From CAJCIS01 sp965276755 (GTDB lineage: Bacteria; Pseudomonadota; Alphaproteobacteria; Acetobacterales; Acetobacteraceae), in the NCBI GenBank assembly GCA_965276755.1, contig OZ255625.1:3658001-3722000 (forward strand): a stretch of DNA of 64,000 nucleotides. The letters are read 5' to 3'. Both the position numbers and the translations under genes were made by a program. Below, one piece after another: positions 33,948 to 42,935 of this stretch. Under the pieces are notes generated by a model. It searched no databases and had not been told where the DNA came from. It was given only the letters and a program-made list of their open reading frames with translations. Numbering within the stretch: the stretch's first letter is position 1; every line of letters starts with the position of its first letter.

Positions 33948-35930
33948 GTGAACACATCGATGAGGGGTGGGCGCGCGCGGCGGCGTGGCGGGCTTCTGGC
34001 TGGGGCCGCACTGGCAACCATCCTAATCGCGTCAGGCACCGCGCGAGCGGTCGATTACACGATCGGCGATTATCAGATCAGCCTGGACACCACGCTGTCC
34101 TCCAGTGTCGGCGTGCGAACCTCGCCGATCGACTACGCTTTTGTCGGCTATCAGAATGGCGGCCGGTTCCCCACTGCAAATTCGGACAACGGCGACCTTA
34201 ATTTCAAATCGGGTGATCTGGTCGAAGCGACGCAGCGCATCACCACTGAATTGCAGGTCAAGAACGGCGACACCGGCATCTTCGTGCGCGCCACCGGCTT
34301 CTACGACCCCATCTATGACAACGATGTCAACAACTTCCGCTTCCCGCTGGATCGCGCCACCGTGCGCGACATCGGCACCGATTTCCGCCTGCTGGATGCG
34401 TATTTCTTCTCCTCGCCGTCGATCTTCGGACACCCGATCGACGTGCGCATCGGCAACCAGGCGCTGAACTGGGGTGAGAGCACCTTCATCCAGTTCGGCA
34501 TCAACTCGATCACGCCGCTCGATGTCACCGCATTGCGCACACCTGGTGCTGAATTGCGTACCGCTTTCCTGCCCATTCCGGTCGTGGATCTAAAAACGTC
34601 GATTGCGCCGGACACGACGATTGAGGCCTTCTGGCAGCCCTATTGGACGCGCACCCGCATTGAACCGAATGGCAGCTTTTTCGGCAACAATGACGGTGTG
34701 GCTGACGGCGGAACGTACAACAACTATTTCTCCTTTTATCCCGACTCCGTAAACAGCGAGCACCTCGTCAACCTCCTCCCCGACGCCAATCCCTTCGGTG
34801 GCGCGATCGGCCGCAGCACAGATCGCCATCCGACAGGAATCGGCGAAGGGGGCGTTGCGTTGCGCAAGAACTTCCCGTCGCTGGACGATCTTGAGCTCGG
34901 CCTCTATTTCGAAAATTACGACAGCCGCACACCTTTCGTGTCTTTCCAGACCGGCAGTTCACATATTGGCGCGCTTCCAGGCCCGCTGAGCGTGCTGTCG
35001 GTCAATACATTAACTCAGTTGTTCGACCTGCTGCATCACCCCGTTATATATAGCTCAAAAACATATTCCACGACCGATTCCTATTTCGCCGACTACCCCA
35101 AGAACATTAAGCTCGTCGGCTTCAGTTGGAACTTCACCGGCCCTGACGGCATTGCCATTCAGGGCGAAGTCTCCCATCGCTTCGACCAGCCCGTGCAGCT
35201 CGCTGGCTCCGATCTTGCCCTAGGCGTCAATGCGCCCGCCGTGTGCTACCTTGCCGGCAGCCCGCTCTTCTCCGCCGCGGTGGGTCCGTCCTGCACCGCT
35301 GCACGAAACGACCCAGTCATCCAGGCGAGCGGCGGAGTGCCCGGGTTCAATTCCGAGGAGCAGGGCTGGGTGCGCCGTGACGTGACGCAGTGGCAGACCA
35401 CCGCGACCAAGCTGCTCGATCCGATCCCGTCGCTCAGCATCAACAATATCGCGCTGGTGGGCGAAATCGGCTTCGATTACGTACATAATTTTGGCCACCT
35501 TGCCGGCCTCTACAACGCCAGTTACAGCACAGACACCAATTCTGCTTTCACGCAGGCCGCCACGGTGGACACGAAACCCGTGCCTGGCCAGTTTGGCACG
35601 GGCGTCCTTTCCACCAAGGGTTTGGCAACGCAATTCTCCGGTGCCTACACGCTGATTGCCATCATCGACATGCCTAACGTGCTGCCTTACGGCATCGGCA
35701 TGAAGCCCACCCTCTCGTTCCAGCACGATTTCGTCGGCACCAGCCCGCTCGGCGTCAACGTCTTTCAAGCCAACACCGCGGCGGCCAGCGTGGGCGTGGC
35801 CTTCTCCTACCTGCAGGCCTGGAGCCTGGGCGTGCAGTACACCAATCACTTTCCCATCTTCGACGGCGGAAAGTTCTACGGGCTGATTGACCGGGACTTT
35901 GTCTCGGCTACGTTGAGCTACGAGTTCTAA
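33948..35930 (+). CDS. DUF1302 outer-membrane-type protein
   Basis: 660 residues. A twin-arginine-like basic start (RGGRARRRGG) leads into a hydrophobic signal and AVDYTIGDYQISLDTTLSSS. The body has alternating beta-strands, NYDSRTPFVSFQTG-like motifs and a C-terminal YEF, consistent with an outer-membrane beta-barrel. DUF1302 genes commonly stand beside an RND/MMPL pump and a YCF48 propeller, as here, and may serve lipid or hydrophobic-compound export. GTG 33948 is chosen for the GGGAGG site at 33931-33936. Confidence 0.82.
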   Translation: MNTSMRGGRARRRGGLLAGAALATILIASGTARAVDYTIGDYQISLDTTLSSSVGVRTSPIDYAFVGYQNGGRFPTANSDNGDLNFKSGDLVEATQRITTELQVKNGDTGIFVRATGFYDPIYDNDVNNFRFPLDRATVRDIGTDFRLLDAYFFSSPSIFGHPIDVRIGNQALNWGESTFIQFGINSITPLDVTALRTPGAELRTAFLPIPVVDLKTSIAPDTTIEAFWQPYWTRTRIEPNGSFFGNNDGVADGGTYNNYFSFYPDSVNSEHLVNLLPDANPFGGAIGRSTDRHPTGIGEGGVALRKNFPSLDDLELGLYFENYDSRTPFVSFQTGSSHIGALPGPLSVLSVNTLTQLFDLLHHPVIYSSKTYSTTDSYFADYPKNIKLVGFSWNFTGPDGIAIQGEVSHRFDQPVQLAGSDLALGVNAPAVCYLAGSPLFSAAVGPSCTAARNDPVIQASGGVPGFNSEEQGWVRRDVTQWQTTATKLLDPIPSLSINNIALVGEIGFDYVHNFGHLAGLYNASYSTDTNSAFTQAATVDTKPVPGQFGTGVLSTKGLATQFSGAYTLIAIIDMPNVLPYGIGMKPTLSFQHDFVGTSPLGVNVFQANTAAASVGVAFSYLQAWSLGVQYTNHFPIFDGGKFYGLIDRDFVSATLSYEF

Positions 35931-35933
35931 AAG

Positions 35934-36068
35934 CAAGGCCAAGGGCTCTGCCCCTGGACCCCGCTGGGGCCTGAGGCCCCAGACCCCCATCTGTGGTACA
36001 TGCCAAAAAAATGGGGTCTGGGGACAAGTCCCCAGCGGGGTCCAGGGGCAGAGCCCCTGGCCTTTTTA
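35934..36068. repeat. GC-rich dyad repeat, family C
   Basis: Arms GGCCAAGGGCTCTGCCCCTG ... GGGGCCTGAGGCCCCAGACC face GGGGTCTGGGGACAAGTCCC ... CAGGGGCAGAGCCCCTGGCC. The left and right arms differ in one inner module (CTGAGG versus ACAAGT). It lies between the DUF1302 and YCF48 genes of one cluster. Confidence 0.82.
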
Positions 36069-36085
36069 GGGAGTCCGCCGTCCGA

Positions 36086-37027
36086 ATGCCCTCCAAGCGC
36101 GCCCTGCTGCTGACACTCCTCGCGGCCACCGCCGCCGCGCCAGACACAGACACCCCCATCTGGCGCGCCACCCACGGCCTGGTGCTGGGCCTCGCCCGCG
36201 CCGGCAAGCGCATCGTCGCCGTCGGCAACAACGGCCATATCCTGCTCTCGGACGACGACGGCACCACCTGGCGCCTGACCAAATCGCCCACCGACGCGCT
36301 GCTGACCAGCGTTGCCTTCGTCACCCCCACCGAAGGCTGGGCGGTCGGCCAGGACGAAACCATCCTTCACACCACCGACGCAGGCCAGACCTGGACGGGC
36401 CAGTACATCAAGAAGGACGCTGACCAGACGCTCTTCACCGTCATCAGCCTCGCCCCCGGCCATCTCTTCGCCAGCGGCGCCTACAATGTCACTCTGGAAA
36501 CCCAGGACGGCACCCACTGGACCGAGGGCAAGATCCCCAACACCGAGGATGATTACCACCTCAACTGCGCCATCGCCCGCGGCAATGACGTGCTCGTCAC
36601 CGGCGAGGGCGGCCACGCCTTCCTGCGCACCGGCAGCGATTGGACGCCGATGAAACTGCCCTACGACGGCAGCCAGTTCGGCTGCGCGCTCGGCACCGAC
36701 GGCAGCTTCTACAGCTTTGGCCTGCGCGGCACCGCCTTTCGCGCGCAACCGGGCGGGCATGGCTGGACCAAGCTGGATAGCGGCACGCAGCGCTCCTTCT
36801 TCGGCGCGGCCAATCTGGCCAACGGCACGATCGCACTCGTAGGCAGCAACGGGCTGCTCGACATCTTCGATCCCGCCACCAATAAAATGCGCGAGTTGCC
36901 GCGCCCTAATCCCGACACGCTCTCGGCCGTTCTGGAGGCCAGCGGCGGCAAGCTGATCGTCGCCGGCGATGATGGCGTGCAACGCGTCGATCCGAGTGCG
37001 GCGGCCGAGGCAGGACTGAGCCAATGA
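36086..37027 (+). CDS. exported YCF48-like beta-propeller protein
   Basis: 313 residues. A short signal peptide (MPSKRALLLTLLAATAAAPD) is followed by repeated propeller blades with sialidase/BNR-like turns (GNNGHILLSDDDGTTWRLTK; TEGWAVGQDETILHTTDAGQ; GDDGVQRVD). YCF48/HCF136-like proteins assist membrane complex assembly in plastids; the bacterial versions next to RND pumps are of unknown role, likely periplasmic. Its stop overlaps the RND gene start (ATGA), so the two are coupled. Confidence 0.82.
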   Translation: MPSKRALLLTLLAATAAAPDTDTPIWRATHGLVLGLARAGKRIVAVGNNGHILLSDDDGTTWRLTKSPTDALLTSVAFVTPTEGWAVGQDETILHTTDAGQTWTGQYIKKDADQTLFTVISLAPGHLFASGAYNVTLETQDGTHWTEGKIPNTEDDYHLNCAIARGNDVLVTGEGGHAFLRTGSDWTPMKLPYDGSQFGCALGTDGSFYSFGLRGTAFRAQPGGHGWTKLDSGTQRSFFGAANLANGTIALVGSNGLLDIFDPATNKMRELPRPNPDTLSAVLEASGGKLIVAGDDGVQRVDPSAAAEAGLSQ

Positions 37028-39366
37028 TCAATTTCATGCAGCGCCTGCTCTTCGGCCACAGGCGTGCCGTCCTCATTCTCTTTGCGCTGATTACCGTCGC
37101 ACTCGGCACCTTTACCGTGCGCGTCCGCCCCGATGCGGGGTTCGACAAGCTGCTGCCCAGCAACAACCCCTACATCGAAGTCTATAAACGCACGCAGGAG
37201 AAATTCGGCGGCGGCAACGTCCTGCTCGTCGCACTGCAAGCCAAGAACGGCGACATCTTCACGCCAAAATTCTTCGATGCCCTCAAGCGCCTGACGGATG
37301 AAGTCTTCTTCCTGCCGGGTGTGGATCGCACCCACGTTTCCAGCCTCTACACACCGAATACGACTTACGCCGAGGTGGTCGAAGGCGGCTTTTCCGGCGG
37401 CACGGTGATCCCGGCCACCTTCAAGCCGGACGCCAACGGCTTTGCCATGGTAAAAGCCAATGCCTACAAGGCGGGCATCGTCGGCCAATTGGTCGCCGAC
37501 AATTTCCACAGCGCCGTCGTCAGCGCAAAATTGAACGACTACGATCCCCACACCGGCGTGCATCTCGATTACGGCAAGTTCGCGTCCCAGCTCGACGCCA
37601 AATTGCGCGCCCAGTTCGACACACCCGATACGTCGGTGCACATCCTGGGCTTCGCGCAGGCCATCGGCGATATCGAGCACGGCGCGCAGGCCATCGTGCT
37701 CTTCTTCGGCATCTCGCTCGCGGTTGCCGCATTCCTTCTTTATCTTGTGTCGCGATCGGCATACCTGACGATTGCGACACTCGCCTGCTCGGTGATCGCC
37801 GTCGTCTGGCAGCTCGGCATCATCACCATCCTCGGTTACGGCATCGATCCTATCAGCGTGCTGATCCCGTTCCTGATCCTGGCCATCGGCGTCTCCCACG
37901 GTGTGCAGATCGCGCTGTCCAACGTGCGCCTGGTGGGCGAAGGGATGTCCCCGCGCGAGGCGGCCGAGACAAGCTTCCACCGCCTGCTCGAACCCGGCAC
38001 CGTGGCACTCGTGCTCGCCGTGCTGACCTTCATTACGGTCACCACCATCCCCGTGCCCGTCATCCGCGAATTGGCGTTGACCGCAGCCATCGGCATCGCT
38101 TCGCTGATGGTCACCAACCTTTCGGTCCTGCCTGTACTGGCCAGCTACGCGCGCATATCCAGCGTCAATGTGGAGAACGCCAAGCGTGGCGCCAATCGTT
38201 TCGAGCCGATGTGGCGCGCACTCGCCATCCTGATCGCGCCGAAATACGCGGTTGCTATCGTGGCGCTCACGCTCGGCGTTACGGCAGGTGCCGCCTTCCT
38301 GCTCGGCCAGCCCGTCGTCGGCGACACGCATATCGGTGTTGCCGAATTGCGCCCGCAAAGCCGCTACAATGTGGATGCCGCCTTCTTTCAGAACAATTAC
38401 ACCGTCAGCACCGACATCCTGCAGGTTATCGCCAGCGGCCCGGCCAACGCCTGCCTGAATTACGATATCGTCAAGCGCGTCGATGCGCTGGATGCGCGCC
38501 TGCAAGGCGTGCCCGGCGTGCGCAGCACCTTCTTCATGCCGCATCTGATGCGCAGCCGCGCCAACGTGCTGTTCAACGAAGGCAATCCCAAATTCAATTA
38601 CCTGCCACACGATCAGCGCGTGCTCGGCCGTGACAGCTCGATCTTCGAAGTCTCGACAGGCCTGGACAATGATGATTGCAGCATCATGCCGCTCATCATC
38701 TTCCTGACAGACCACAAGGCCGAAACGATCGAGCGCGTGCTCCACACCGTCGAGGCCTTCAAACTGACGCCATCGCCGGCCAAGATCGATCTGCAACTCG
38801 CTGCCGGCACCGCCGGCGTCATCGGCGCCACCAACGAGGTCGTGCAAGCCGCCCAGCTTCCCATGCTGGCGATGGTCTATTCCATGATCATCGTCATCTG
38901 CCTGGTCGTTTTCCGCTCCGTACGCGCAGCCATCTGCATCGTGCTGCCACTGACTGCGGTCTCCATCCTCGCGAACGCACTGATGAGCGGCATGGGCATC
39001 GGCCTCAAACTGGCCACACTACCCGTGACCGCGCTCGGCGTAGGCATCGGCGTCGATTACGGCATCTACAAATTCTCCCGCCTCAGCCACTACATGCGCC
39101 AAGGCTACACGCTGGACGCCGCCTACGTGCAAACCCTGCGCGAGACCGGCTCGGCCGTGATCTTCACCGGCCTGTCGCTGTCGATCGGTGTCGCCACCTG
39201 GGCGTTCTCGCCGCTGCAATTCCAGGCGGATATGGGCATGCTGCTGACCTTCATGTTCCTGATGAACATGCTCGGCGCTATTATCGTGCTGCCGGCGATT
39301 ATAGGTGTCATGGATTTGATTGTGCCGCAGCGAAAGGTCGTGCTGACGCCGGCTATTTCGGATTAA
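37024..39366 (+). CDS. RND/MMPL family transporter
   Basis: 780 residues with about 12 membrane segments in two halves, each preceded by a large periplasmic loop: the MMPL/SSD-type layout. Typical segments are IPFLILAIGVSHGVQIALSN and TALGVGIGVDYGIYKFSRL with the proton-relay GxxxDY pattern (GVDYG). It probably exports or moves lipids or hydrophobic molecules. It is coupled to the YCF48 gene and clustered with DUF1302; the DUF1329 partner often seen in such clusters is missing. Confidence 0.86.
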   Translation: MINFMQRLLFGHRRAVLILFALITVALGTFTVRVRPDAGFDKLLPSNNPYIEVYKRTQEKFGGGNVLLVALQAKNGDIFTPKFFDALKRLTDEVFFLPGVDRTHVSSLYTPNTTYAEVVEGGFSGGTVIPATFKPDANGFAMVKANAYKAGIVGQLVADNFHSAVVSAKLNDYDPHTGVHLDYGKFASQLDAKLRAQFDTPDTSVHILGFAQAIGDIEHGAQAIVLFFGISLAVAAFLLYLVSRSAYLTIATLACSVIAVVWQLGIITILGYGIDPISVLIPFLILAIGVSHGVQIALSNVRLVGEGMSPREAAETSFHRLLEPGTVALVLAVLTFITVTTIPVPVIRELALTAAIGIASLMVTNLSVLPVLASYARISSVNVENAKRGANRFEPMWRALAILIAPKYAVAIVALTLGVTAGAAFLLGQPVVGDTHIGVAELRPQSRYNVDAAFFQNNYTVSTDILQVIASGPANACLNYDIVKRVDALDARLQGVPGVRSTFFMPHLMRSRANVLFNEGNPKFNYLPHDQRVLGRDSSIFEVSTGLDNDDCSIMPLIIFLTDHKAETIERVLHTVEAFKLTPSPAKIDLQLAAGTAGVIGATNEVVQAAQLPMLAMVYSMIIVICLVVFRSVRAAICIVLPLTAVSILANALMSGMGIGLKLATLPVTALGVGIGVDYGIYKFSRLSHYMRQGYTLDAAYVQTLRETGSAVIFTGLSLSIGVATWAFSPLQFQADMGMLLTFMFLMNMLGAIIVLPAIIGVMDLIVPQRKVVLTPAISD

Positions 39367-39373
39367 GGCAAGA

Positions 39374-39475
39374 ACTGGAGGGAATGTGCCATTCCCCCAG
39401 ACCCCCCGTCATTTATGAGGACTCGCCTTAAATGAAGACGGGGGGTTTTGGGGGGGATGGCACATCTCCCCCAAT
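39374..39475. repeat. GC-rich dyad repeat, family B (full unit)
   Basis: Arms CTGGAGGGAATGTGCCATTC ... CCCCCCGTC and GACGGGGGGTTTTGGGGGGG ... ATCTCCCCCA, with spacer ATTTATGAGGACTCGCCTTA similar to that at 22151. It lies between convergent genes. Confidence 0.85.
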
Positions 39476-39506
39476 CTTTTTTTGCCTGTTTGCCCGCAAC
39501 CTTCCC

Positions 39507-40376
39507 CTAAGCCGCGATCTGCAACGCCTGCAACGACGCCTCCAGCTCGGCAAAGCTCGGCATATGCTCGTTTGGCACCATCTTGCGCCCCGTCTCCACG
39601 CTAACCTGGGGCGCATTGCCATGCAGATGCGCCACCAATATCGCCCGGATCACTTCGTTATACTTGGCGTCCGCCTCCACAATCCCCTTGATGCGCGCAG
39701 CCACAGGTGCCGCCATCCCATAAGCCAGCAGCACGCCCAAAAACGTGCCCACCAGCGCCCCGCCGATCATCTCGCCGAGCACCGCCGGCGGCTCGTTGAT
39801 ATGGCCCATCGTCTTGATCACGCCCAGCACCGCGGCCACGATCCCCAGCGCGGGCAGCGCGTCCGCCATCGTCTGAATGGCATGGCTCGGGTGCATTTCC
39901 TCGGCGAGCGTCTTTTTCAACTCGCGCGCCATAACATCCTCGATCTGGTGCGGATCGTCGGCATTCATGCCCATCATGCGCAGATAGTCGCAAATCAGCG
40001 ACACGGTGTGCGCGTTGCCCATGATCTTGGCGAAATGCTTGAACGCTGAACTCTCCTCCGGCCGCTCGATATGCGGCTCCAGCGCCATCGCCCCGCGTTG
40101 GCTCGCCAGGCGCGTAAAGAAATACAGCAGCGACAGCAGATCGAGGTATTCCGCCTTGTGGTATTTTTCGCCCTTCAGGATCAGCCCGACGCTGCTCAGC
40201 GTGTGCTTCAAATCGTGCATGGAATTAGCCATGACGAAGGTGCCCATCGCCGCACCAAGTATCGTCAGCAGCTCGAACGGCATGGCCCCCATCAGCGGCC
40301 CGATCGCGCCGCCTGTCGCAATGAAACTGCCGAACACGCAGGCCAGCAGAAACCCCAATCCACCAAGCGTCAGCAT
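39507..40376 (-). CDS. motA: flagellar motor stator protein MotA
   Basis: 289 residues, four membrane segments. N-terminal glycine-rich segment GGLGFLLACVFGSFIATGGA, cytoplasmic loop with charged residues (ALEPHIERPEESSAFKHFAK), and the conserved proline region ALPALGIVAAVLGVIKTMGH followed by GALVGTFLGVLLAYGMAAPV. Together with MotB it forms the proton channel that powers the flagellum. It starts 25 bp after the motB stop; here motB precedes motA, the reverse of the enterobacterial order. Confidence 0.94.
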   Translation of the reverse strand: MLTLGGLGFLLACVFGSFIATGGAIGPLMGAMPFELLTILGAAMGTFVMANSMHDLKHTLSSVGLILKGEKYHKAEYLDLLSLLYFFTRLASQRGAMALEPHIERPEESSAFKHFAKIMGNAHTVSLICDYLRMMGMNADDPHQIEDVMARELKKTLAEEMHPSHAIQTMADALPALGIVAAVLGVIKTMGHINEPPAVLGEMIGGALVGTFLGVLLAYGMAAPVAARIKGIVEADAKYNEVIRAILVAHLHGNAPQVSVETGRKMVPNEHMPSFAELEASLQALQIAA

Positions 40377-40401
40377 CGTGCGCGACCGGGTAAGCGCACT
40401 C

Positions 40402-41352
40402 TCAGTGCCGCGGCGCGGTGCGCAGCAGCAGAATGGCGATGCGCCTATTGGCCGCATTCAGCGGCTCGGCCGGCAGCAACAGGTCCCGATCGGCATGGCC
40501 GGTGACATCGCGAATGCGCCCATCCGCCACCTCTTGCTCGCACAGCACACGCCGGGTCGCATTGGCCCGCTCGGTGGACAGGTCCCAGTTGCTGCGCCCC
40601 GTGCCCGAATAGGGCGCGGCGTCCGTGTAGCCAGCGATCGACACAGGCTCGGGCATCTTCGCCAACACCGGCGCCAGCCGGCGGAGGAGCGCCAGCGCCT
40701 GCGCGTTCGGCTCCGACGAGCCGGAGGCAAACATCGGCCGCCGATCCTCGTCCCGGATCTGGATCAGCAGGCCCTGCGTCGTCAGATCGACCGAGAATTG
40801 ATGGCCCAACAGCGCCAGGCCCGGGTCTGCCGCAACCGCGCCCTGCATCGCCTGCGCCGCCGCCTGGAACGCAGCACGCTCGGCTGCGCGCGCCGCCGCT
40901 CCCGCACCACCGTCCTGATGGCCCGTCTTGCCCCGGCGCCCACCCGCATCCTCGCCCTGCGGATCGGTCGCGTCGCTATGCGCCGTTTTCGTCACGATCG
41001 TGTCGCTGCCGTCATCCTCCACATCGGTGGGGGGCGCCGCCTGGTTCATCGTCACCAGGCTGCCCTTGTCCGATATCGCCGGCCCGTCATCGAAGGGTGA
41101 CTTGCCCCCGAGCGGACGCCCCGAGCCGGACGTGCCCTTGTTGTTGGTGATCGTCGGTGTGAAGTAATCGGCCAGCCCGCGCTTCTGCGCTTCCGTCGTG
41201 GCATTCAGCAGCCACATCAGCAGGAAGAAGGCCATCATCGCCGTCACGAAATCGGCGTAGGCCACCTTCCACGCGCCGCCATGGTGGCCGCCGGCGATGA
41301 TCTCCTCACGCTTGATGATGGTCACGCCACCCTTGCCGCCCTTCTTGGCCAT
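40402..41352 (-). CDS. motB: flagellar motor protein MotB
   Basis: 316 residues. One N-terminal membrane helix carrying the essential proton-binding Asp34 (VAYADFVTAMMAFFLLMWLL), a plug/linker rich in Gly and Asp, and a C-terminal OmpA-like peptidoglycan-binding domain (PVSIAGYTDAAPYSGTGRSN; LSTERANATRRVL). It anchors the stator to the cell wall. The ATG at 41352 begins MAKKGGKGGVTIIKREE. No other flagellar genes are in the window. Confidence 0.94.
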   Translation of the reverse strand: MAKKGGKGGVTIIKREEIIAGGHHGGAWKVAYADFVTAMMAFFLLMWLLNATTEAQKRGLADYFTPTITNNKGTSGSGRPLGGKSPFDDGPAISDKGSLVTMNQAAPPTDVEDDGSDTIVTKTAHSDATDPQGEDAGGRRGKTGHQDGGAGAAARAAERAAFQAAAQAMQGAVAADPGLALLGHQFSVDLTTQGLLIQIRDEDRRPMFASGSSEPNAQALALLRRLAPVLAKMPEPVSIAGYTDAAPYSGTGRSNWDLSTERANATRRVLCEQEVADGRIRDVTGHADRDLLLPAEPLNAANRRIAILLLRTAPRH

Positions 41353-41411
41353 GCCCGATGCCCGCCACGTTCTGTGCGGCCCCAACATGACATCGCCTGC
41401 TTAAGGTCCAG

Positions 41412-42914
41412 CTAACCGCCGCCCTTCCCAGGCAACCGCACCAGAGCCACGCCACGCGGCGGCCCCACGCGATAGAGGCGGTAAGTCTCGGCAACAATCC
41501 CGCCGCGTTCGCGCGCCACGCTGCCCAGCAGCTCCACGCGCGGCCAGATCGCCGGGTCCGGTACACCGGCCCGCCGATCGCTGCGCACCAGCAGCCCCGT
41601 GCCGGCGCCGGCGGCTCGAGGCAGCGCAAACAAGCCCCAACGCGTCTCCGCCCCCAGAACGGGCGTGCCGAGCCTGAAGGTCAAAGCCGATGCCAACCCA
41701 TACTCATCGGCCACGACATACCCGGCCCCGGCCGCCAGCTCCTCGCGCGACACCTGCTCGGCCAGCGTCCCCCACCCGCCAAGCCGGATCAGTGTCGGGT
41801 CAGCCCACCTCGGCAGCCGAAAGGGCGCCGCGACGGCCTGCACATACAGCAGGCCCGCGATCGCCAGCCCCAGCGCCACGCCAGCGCGGCGCAGCTTCAC
41901 GGCGGCCATTGCCGCACCCAGCGCCAGGCCCGGATAGAGCACGCCGGGCCAATTGCCTTGCACACGGTCGCCCAGCGCGTGTTGCACAAAGACGAGCGCG
42001 GGCAGGATGGTCACCGCCAAAACCAGGCCGCGCCCGGGCATCCGCCATCCGCCGCCGCGCGCGCATCGCGCCACGCCGAGGCAGAACAGCGCGAACAGCA
42101 GCGGGCTCGCCAAGCCGATCTGTCCGGCCACCAGCTCAGTCAGATAGCGTGGCGCTTCCACAACATGGAAAACCCCGCCACGTCCGCCCTGGCGCACGAA
42201 ACTGGCCCAGCCATGCGAAGCGTTCCACGCCAGCACCGGCGCGAACAAACCCAGCGCCAAAATGCCCGCGCCATAAACGTGCCAGCACGCCAGCCACCGC
42301 CGCGCCCCAGGCACCACCACCATCCAGGCCAGCAGACACGGCCCCAGCAACGCCGCGGTGTACTTGCTGTCCAGCGCCAGCCCCGCGGCCGCACCCGCCG
42401 CCCACCACCATCGCGCCTCGCCGGACCGCACGAGGCGCGCCACAGCCGCGACGCACGCCGTCCAGAACAGCAGCAGCGGCGTATCGGGCGTCATGATGAC
42501 GGCACCCGCATTCACCGCGAGGGTGCCGTTCAGCAGCCAGCCTGCCCACAAGCCCACCCGTCGCGCGTCCACGGGCAGGGCCCCGCCCGCACGTGCCAGG
42601 TCGATGCCCGCCTGCACCAGCAGCATCGTGCCGGCCGCCGCCGCCAGCGGCCCGAGCAGGCGCACGCCCAGAGCCGTGTCGCCGGCCAAGGCCGTGCCGG
42701 CGCGTATCCACAGCGCCACCATCGGTGGATGGTCCAGGTAGCCGAAGGCCAGCGCGTGCGACCAGACGCGGTAATAGGCCTCGTCGGGGGACAGAGGCGC
42801 GGTGGCTGCGACGAGAAGACGCAGGCACGTCGCTAGGACAAGGAAAAACGCTGGGTGGGACGTGCCGTCCCCCCCAGACCCCCCGTCATCTTTTAGGAAG
42901 CGAAGCTTTGGCAA
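41412..42914 (-). CDS. ArnT-like glycosyltransferase family 39 membrane protein
   Basis: About 500 residues with many membrane segments. The GT39/ArnT signature is SPDEAYYRVWSHALAFGYLD followed by HPPMVALWI, with the catalytic Asp in DEAYY; a later segment reads ALDSKYTAALLGPCLLAWMV. It transfers a sugar from a polyprenyl carrier to lipid A or protein. The start is unclear: no ATG, GTG or TTG occurs between a family B half repeat and the conserved region, so translation from TTG 42914 would run through the repeat. The first ~24 residues are therefore doubtful. Confidence 0.78.
   Translation of the reverse strand: MPKLRFLKDDGGSGGDGTSHPAFFLVLATCLRLLVAATAPLSPDEAYYRVWSHALAFGYLDHPPMVALWIRAGTALAGDTALGVRLLGPLAAAAGTMLLVQAGIDLARAGGALPVDARRVGLWAGWLLNGTLAVNAGAVIMTPDTPLLLFWTACVAAVARLVRSGEARWWWAAGAAAGLALDSKYTAALLGPCLLAWMVVVPGARRWLACWHVYGAGILALGLFAPVLAWNASHGWASFVRQGGRGGVFHVVEAPRYLTELVAGQIGLASPLLFALFCLGVARCARGGGWRMPGRGLVLAVTILPALVFVQHALGDRVQGNWPGVLYPGLALGAAMAAVKLRRAGVALGLAIAGLLYVQAVAAPFRLPRWADPTLIRLGGWGTLAEQVSREELAAGAGYVVADEYGLASALTFRLGTPVLGAETRWGLFALPRAAGAGTGLLVRSDRRAGVPDPAIWPRVELLGSVARERGGIVAETYRLYRVGPPRGVALVRLPGKGGG
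42850..42890. repeat. family B half repeat inside the GT39 reading frame
   Basis: GCTGGGTGGGACGTGCCGTC ... CAGACCCCCCGTC, one arm only. It lies within the open frame of the GT39 gene just before its conserved domain. Confidence 0.65.
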
Positions 42915-42935
42915 TCCCTCTGAGTAATGCCTTGG

